28,672 nucleotides of DNA, taken from positions 1 to 28,672 of the forward strand of contig JAEXZL010000019.1 of the NCBI GenBank assembly GCA_023451395.1. Direction: 5' to 3'. Below, piece by piece: positions 25,105 through 28,672 of this stretch (position 1 is the stretch's first letter; each line of letters starts with the position of its first letter). A program made the translations under genes and the position numbers. Source of the stretch: Bacillota bacterium (GTDB lineage Bacteria > Bacillota > Clostridia > Clostridiales > Clostridiaceae). Under the pieces are notes generated by a model. The model was not told the DNA's origin, searched no databases, and saw only the letters and a program-made list of their open reading frames with translations.

Positions 25105-25536
25105 ATGCTTGGAATAATATTTTCTATATTAGCAGGCGCAGCAATGAGCTTTCAAGGTATTTTCAATACTAAGCTTTCTGATAAAATAGGTCTTTGGGAA
25201 ACCAATGCCATAGTTCAAGGTAGTGCTTTTATTGTAACTCTTCTCATTGTATTCTTATTTGGCAAGGGAGATTTCCGGGAGATCAAATCTGCAAATAAGC
25301 TATATCTTTTAGGAGGGCTTTTAGGCGTGCTTATTATATTTACTGTTATGCAGGGTATGAGAAGCCTTGGCCCTACTTATGCTATTGCCATAATTTTAGT
25401 TGCCCAGCTATTAACTGCCGCAATTATTGAAGCCTTTGGTCTCTTTGGTGTTGAAAAGAACAGTTTTTCCTTAAACGAAATAATTGGAGTTGCAATAATG
25501 GTAGGGGGAATTATTGTTTTCAAGTGGAAATTTTAA
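25105..25536 (+). CDS. DMT-superfamily small transporter, YdcZ/DUF606 family
   Basis: Membrane protein of 143 residues with four to five hydrophobic segments, the five-helix half-unit size of the YdcZ/DUF606 family in the drug/metabolite transporter superfamily. Landmarks are the AGAAMSFQGIFNTKLSD segment at about 10-26 and TYAIAIILVAQLL near 93-105, conserved in the family. The substrate is unknown and such half-size proteins probably act as dimers. The longer frame from 25048 would begin inside the terminator; the ATG at 25105 has a GAGGTG site. Its stop lies 88 bases before the subtilase start. Confidence 0.87.
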   Translation: MLGIIFSILAGAAMSFQGIFNTKLSDKIGLWETNAIVQGSAFIVTLLIVFLFGKGDFREIKSANKLYLLGGLLGVLIIFTVMQGMRSLGPTYAIAIILVAQLLTAAIIEAFGLFGVEKNSFSLNEIIGVAIMVGGIIVFKWKF

Positions 25537-25624
25537 TAATAATTTTCTCTTTTATCCACAATGGTTATACCTTTTTTCTCCTTTTCATATAATATATACT
25601 GTAAGCAATTTTTGGAGATTTTAT

Positions 25625-26821
25625 ATGATTTGGTTTAAGGATAAGTTAGAAGGTAATCTTAGTTATGCCATAAAAAAGGATTACTATAAAAAATATCGTG
25701 TACTTATTTACTGCAGTAAATTTTTAAATAACATAGAAAAGAAGATAACTTCCTATAAGGGTACAGTAATTTATACCTTAAAGCACTGCTCTGCAATTTG
25801 TGCTCTTCTAACCCCTAAAAATATATTACAGCTTATAGAATTTCCCGAAGTTAAATGGGTTACAAGAGATAGCTACTGCTTTCTTTGCGCCTCTGGTGTA
25901 GAAAGCTCTAACAGAGCACGGCTTCCTGAAAAGTCCCCTTTTACCGGAAGAGGAATAGGTGTAGCGGTAATTGATACAGGAGCTTATCCTCATAGTGATC
26001 TTATAACTCCTTTCAATAGAATAAGACTCTTTACAGATCTTATTAATAACTATCGGTATCCTTATGATGATAACGGTCACGGCACCTTTATAAGCGGCAT
26101 TATAGCTGGAAACGGAAGTCTGTCTAAAGGAATCTATAAAGGAATAGCCCCAGGAGCGCAATTATACTGCTATAAAGCCTTTAACTCCTTAGGAAAAGCT
26201 TATACATCTACAGTGCTTTTTGCCCTTGAAGAAATACTAGATGCGCCAAAGGAATATAACATCCGAATTATCTGCCTTCCCTTTGAGCTTTATAATAATG
26301 ATCATTTAACCTTGGAGTGCTTTTCTAAGCTTTTTAATGCTGCTATAGAAAGAGATATGGTACCTATAGTTCCTAGCGGAAGTAATTATAATTCAGAAGG
26401 AAGCATTGAGGGTTTTGCTTGTCTTCAAAACTGTATCACAGTAGGAGGCTTAGATACCTCTTCTTCCATTAAAAGCTACTTTGCTTCTTCTGGAGGGCCC
26501 TTTCAAAAGAACACAAAGCCTGATCTTGCTGCTGCTTGCGTAGATATATGCTCCTTAAATACCAATAAAAAATATATTTCAGAAAGAAATGGTAATAAGC
26601 TATATCCCGGAACCTTAGAGAATCCATACTGCAACTATAGCGGAGCCTCTGTAGCTGCTGCTTATATTTCCGGATTAACCGCTCTTATTTTGGAAAATCG
26701 CTCAAAGCTAAAGTTTAAGGATGTGAAGGCATTGCTAAAAACAGCCTCAAACTCTGTAGTTGATATTCCAAGATATCAGCAGGGAGAAGGAATGGTAGAT
26801 ATAACTAAGCTATTTTTATAA
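25625..26821 (+). CDS. S8 family (subtilisin-like) serine peptidase without signal peptide
   Basis: Subtilase of 398 residues from the ATG at 25625, which has a GGAG site seven bases ahead. D117 (VAVIDTG), H152 (DNGHGTFISG) and S342 (YSGASVAAAYISG) form the catalytic triad. The N-terminal 25-80 resembles an I9-type prodomain (YRVLIYC..., ending KWVTRDS). There is no signal peptide or membrane segment, as in AprX-like cytoplasmic subtilases. The oxyanion-hole region, usually A-x-G-N, reads IVPSGSNYNSEG with Asn one place late, and the serine loop lacks the customary T-S-M, so activity may differ. Alternatively it is secreted by another route or works in the spore. Confidence 0.88.
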   Translation: MIWFKDKLEGNLSYAIKKDYYKKYRVLIYCSKFLNNIEKKITSYKGTVIYTLKHCSAICALLTPKNILQLIEFPEVKWVTRDSYCFLCASGVESSNRARLPEKSPFTGRGIGVAVIDTGAYPHSDLITPFNRIRLFTDLINNYRYPYDDNGHGTFISGIIAGNGSLSKGIYKGIAPGAQLYCYKAFNSLGKAYTSTVLFALEEILDAPKEYNIRIICLPFELYNNDHLTLECFSKLFNAAIERDMVPIVPSGSNYNSEGSIEGFACLQNCITVGGLDTSSSIKSYFASSGGPFQKNTKPDLAAACVDICSLNTNKKYISERNGNKLYPGTLENPYCNYSGASVAAAYISGLTALILENRSKLKFKDVKALLKTASNSVVDIPRYQQGEGMVDITKLFL

Positions 26822-26825
26822 AAGA

Positions 26826-26870
26826 AAGGCATCCTAGATCAGGGAAACCCATAATCTAAGCTGCCTTCTT
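26826..26870. terminator. Long imperfect hairpin between convergent genes
   Basis: GGCA, TAGAT and GGG (26828-26844) pair in order with CCC, ATCTA and TGCC (26848-26865), giving a long stem with small internal loops. It opens with AAAGAAA and closes with TTCTTT, so it can stop transcription from either side: the subtilase on the plus strand and the M23 peptidase (stop at 26901) on the minus strand. Confidence 0.65.
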
Positions 26871-26900
26871 TGCATATCCTGATTCAATTATTTAAGCCTA

Positions 26901-28049
26901 TTACTGTGAAAGATTAAGATATTCTAAAGAATCCTTTGCTTCTCCATCTATTCTTACTTCAAAATGAAGATGAGGGCCAGTGCTTCTCCCAGTATTTCCT
27001 ACAAGAGCTATAAGCTCACCTTTTTTTACTTTATCTCCAACTTTGGCCTTTAGCTCACTGCAGTGACCATAGAGGGTTTCTATGCCGTTGCCATGGTCTA
27101 TTAATATCATATTTCCATAGCTGCCCATATATCCTGCCTCAATTACTACACCATCTAAAGCTGCAGTAATAGGATCTCCAGTCTTTGCTGCAAAATCTGT
27201 GCCTTTATGTAGCCTTCCCCAACGAACTCCGTACTTTGAGGAAATAGTACCTCTTGAAGGAATGGAAATAACTGCGGAAAGCCTTTCTTCTGAGAGCTTA
27301 GTTCCTTGAATAATAATGGTATCTGTTGCTTCCTTTATTATCTCCTCTTTTATTATCTCTTCTGTGACGATAGCTTCATTATTATATATAATTTTCTTTT
27401 CTACATCCTTAATTCCATTTTCGCCCTGCTGAGTTTTACTTTCACCATAGCCCAGCTCCTCTGAGCTCTCCATAATAACCTTGGGGCTTATTTCTTCCGT
27501 ATACTTTTCTATAATTGTTGTTTCTACTGCTAAGCCCTTGCTGCTGCTGAGCTTTAAGAGCTTATTTAGAGCCATATCCATGGTGTCAAGCTCCCAGGGA
27601 TGGCAGGTATAGCTTTGATACTTTATCTCTTTATTAATTTTTATATTTTCAATGGTACTTTCACGAATACCTACCTTCTGCACATAATAAGCTTTAAAGT
27701 TATTTATGAGCCTTTCTGCTTCTTCATTGTTCAATAGCACTGCTACAGTTTCATCCTCAAGCGTTACAGATACAGCTTCTATATTGCCATTTACAAAGCT
27801 CATTAGTTTGAAAAACATACTTTCCCTTTCCTCTGAGGTCTTATTATCAATCTTTAACGAATTCACTCCTCCCTCAGCCAGGAGCTTATATTCTATTTTT
27901 TTCACTCCTTGAAGGGGGAGCCTACTATCTTCCACATTTAAAATATCCCCATAAGAAACTGCAATATATGGTATTATTAAAGCCAGGATAAGCATAAGGG
28001 ATTTTTTTAGCCTTTCGGCCTTACATGCTTTATTTTTTATGATCTTCAC
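26901..28049 (-). CDS. Membrane-anchored G5 / M23 peptidase
   Basis: Cell-wall peptidase of 382 residues. A basic N-terminus and a hydrophobic segment at about 17-34 form a signal anchor. A middle region of unknown type (50-180) is followed by a G5 domain (about 182-250, ending IIIQGTK), then a LytM/M23 domain (260-380). Its zinc ligands are H281 and D285 (HKGTD) and H362, with H329 (LYGHC) and H360 (GPHLHFE) as further site histidines, all intact. It should cut peptide cross-links in peptidoglycan, on the outer face or in the forespore space; SpoIIQ-like roles cannot be excluded but there is no sporulation neighbour to support it. Confidence 0.9.
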   Translation of the reverse strand: MKIIKNKACKAERLKKSLMLILALIIPYIAVSYGDILNVEDSRLPLQGVKKIEYKLLAEGGVNSLKIDNKTSEERESMFFKLMSFVNGNIEAVSVTLEDETVAVLLNNEEAERLINNFKAYYVQKVGIRESTIENIKINKEIKYQSYTCHPWELDTMDMALNKLLKLSSSKGLAVETTIIEKYTEEISPKVIMESSEELGYGESKTQQGENGIKDVEKKIIYNNEAIVTEEIIKEEIIKEATDTIIIQGTKLSEERLSAVISIPSRGTISSKYGVRWGRLHKGTDFAAKTGDPITAALDGVVIEAGYMGSYGNMILIDHGNGIETLYGHCSELKAKVGDKVKKGELIALVGNTGRSTGPHLHFEVRIDGEAKDSLEYLNLSQ

Positions 28050-28174
28050 TCCTTAAATTTGAAGTCTTAAAATAAGCTCAGCACGTTAACTAATTTTCCC
28101 CAGTAATTTGCTATATATTCACAGTTAATATAAAATTAACAATTATGTATTATTTTTATATGTCTTTTTATTTA

Positions 28175-28203
28175 TTGAGCGCGGCACTCTGCTCTGATAT
28201 AAT
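28175..28203 (+). promoter_or_regulatory. Sigma-A type promoter for the DnaD-like gene
   Basis: -35 TTGAGC at 28175-28180, 17 bases, -10 TATAAT at 28198-28203, giving a start near 28210, about 65 bases before the ATG. The spacer is GC-rich compared with its surroundings. Confidence 0.6.
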
Positions 28204-28273
28204 TAATTACACTGAAGTCTATAAACAACCTATAATAAAAGGATTATAATATAATAAAGGAGGTGCGGCAGCT

Positions 28274-28672
28274 ATGAGTACATTCATGCTAAAAAACTCC
28301 GCTACAGGCTATACCGCCGTAAGTAACATTTTTATAGATAAATATATGCCCAAAGCTCGAGGAGAATTTGTAAAGGTGTATTTGTTAATGCTAAAATACA
28401 GCTCCTCAGGAGAGCTTGGAGTAAGCTCAAATATAATTGCAGGAAATCTAAATCTATTAGAATCAGATATTGTAAATGCCCTTAATTATTGGAACGAAGA
28501 GGGAGTAATAAGGTTTTTACCCATAGATAAGCTGGGGAACTTCACCATAGATTTTCTTCCTTTAGAAGAGGATGCCGAAACCCCTGATGGAAGTCTAAAC
28601 CTATTAGAAGCCCTGACTACTGATAGTACTAAGGAAATGCTTAGGGAAATAGAAAAGCTTCTGGCAAGGCCT
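28274..28672 (+). CDS. DnaD-like replication protein, N-terminal part
   Basis: First 133 codons of a gene cut by the window's end. The product begins MSTFMLKNSATGYTAVSNIF; residues 25-90 resemble the winged-helix N-terminal domain of DnaD/DnaB-like primosome proteins (KARGEFVKVYLLMLKY, then ALNYWNEEGVIRF). Clostridial members load the replicative helicase with DnaC-type partners. The DnaD C-terminal domain would lie outside the window, so the call rests on the first domain. An AAAGGAGGTG site and a good promoter at 28175-28203 support the start. Confidence 0.85.
   Translation, partial: MSTFMLKNSATGYTAVSNIFIDKYMPKARGEFVKVYLLMLKYSSSGELGVSSNIIAGNLNLLESDIVNALNYWNEEGVIRFLPIDKLGNFTIDFLPLEEDAETPDGSLNLLEALTTDSTKEMLREIEKLLARP

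Overview
The window looks like the chromosome of a low-GC, endospore-type Firmicute, most likely a Clostridium or close relative. This rests on strongly AT-rich intergenic DNA, AGGAGG-type ribosome binding sites in front of nearly every gene, and the gene families present (LevR-type PTS activator, YycJ/WalJ, MurA, DnaD, BA_5709-type CxxH protein, Clostridium-like LUD and Eis-like proteins). The species is an inference; no rRNA or tRNA gene is present to fix it. About 31 protein genes are supported, including one missed by simple length cut-offs (20856-21026), one broken fragment (7171-7446) and one cut by the window end (28274-28672).

Layout. 112-2369 (+): a two-gene unit of a class I/II aminotransferase and an iron-type alcohol/glycerol dehydrogenase. 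2416-4009 (-): an esterase, a YjbR/MmcQ-fold protein and an alkyltransferase-like DNA-repair protein. 4142-6204 (+): a TetR regulator and a MATE efflux pump behind a perfect 23-bp inverted repeat that encloses a consensus promoter. 6514-8795: a LUD-domain protein, a truncated HAD gene colliding with a convergent VOC/glyoxalase gene, and a nucleotidyltransferase.

8939-16708 (-) is the main metabolic locus, read from right to left: a 969-residue sigma-54-type, PTS-controlled activator, a KDPG-type aldolase, galactitol-family PTS IIA, IIB and IIC, a DgoD-type sugar-acid dehydratase and a Cof-type HAD phosphatase. Gaps are short or absent, so it reads as one operon. The most economical reading is uptake and phosphorylation of an aldonate such as galactonate by the PTS, dehydration to a 2-keto-3-deoxy-6-phospho acid and cleavage to pyruvate and glyceraldehyde-3-phosphate, with no separate kinase. 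Upstream of the regulator is an exact tandem pair of 32-bp repeats.

17003-18914 (+): a DusA-type tRNA dihydrouridine synthase and an NfrA/NfsA-type nitroreductase. 19081-23174 (-): an Eis-like acetyltransferase, then a run murA - yycJ - CxxH mini-protein - SEC-C protein. 23733-26821 (+): a 2H phosphoesterase-like protein lacking the second catalytic His, a dUTPase-like protein lacking every metal-binding acid, a YdcZ-type small transporter and a leaderless subtilase. 26901-28049 (-): a membrane-anchored G5 plus M23 peptidase. 28274 to the end (+): the start of a DnaD-like replication protein.

The most notable points are the two degenerate enzymes side by side (23733-24991), the kinase-less PTS/dehydratase/aldolase operon with its tandem-repeat leader, the operator-promoter of the tetR-MATE pair, and the cysteine-less MGMT homologue. 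No CRISPR array, insertion sequence, prophage or RNA gene was recognised.
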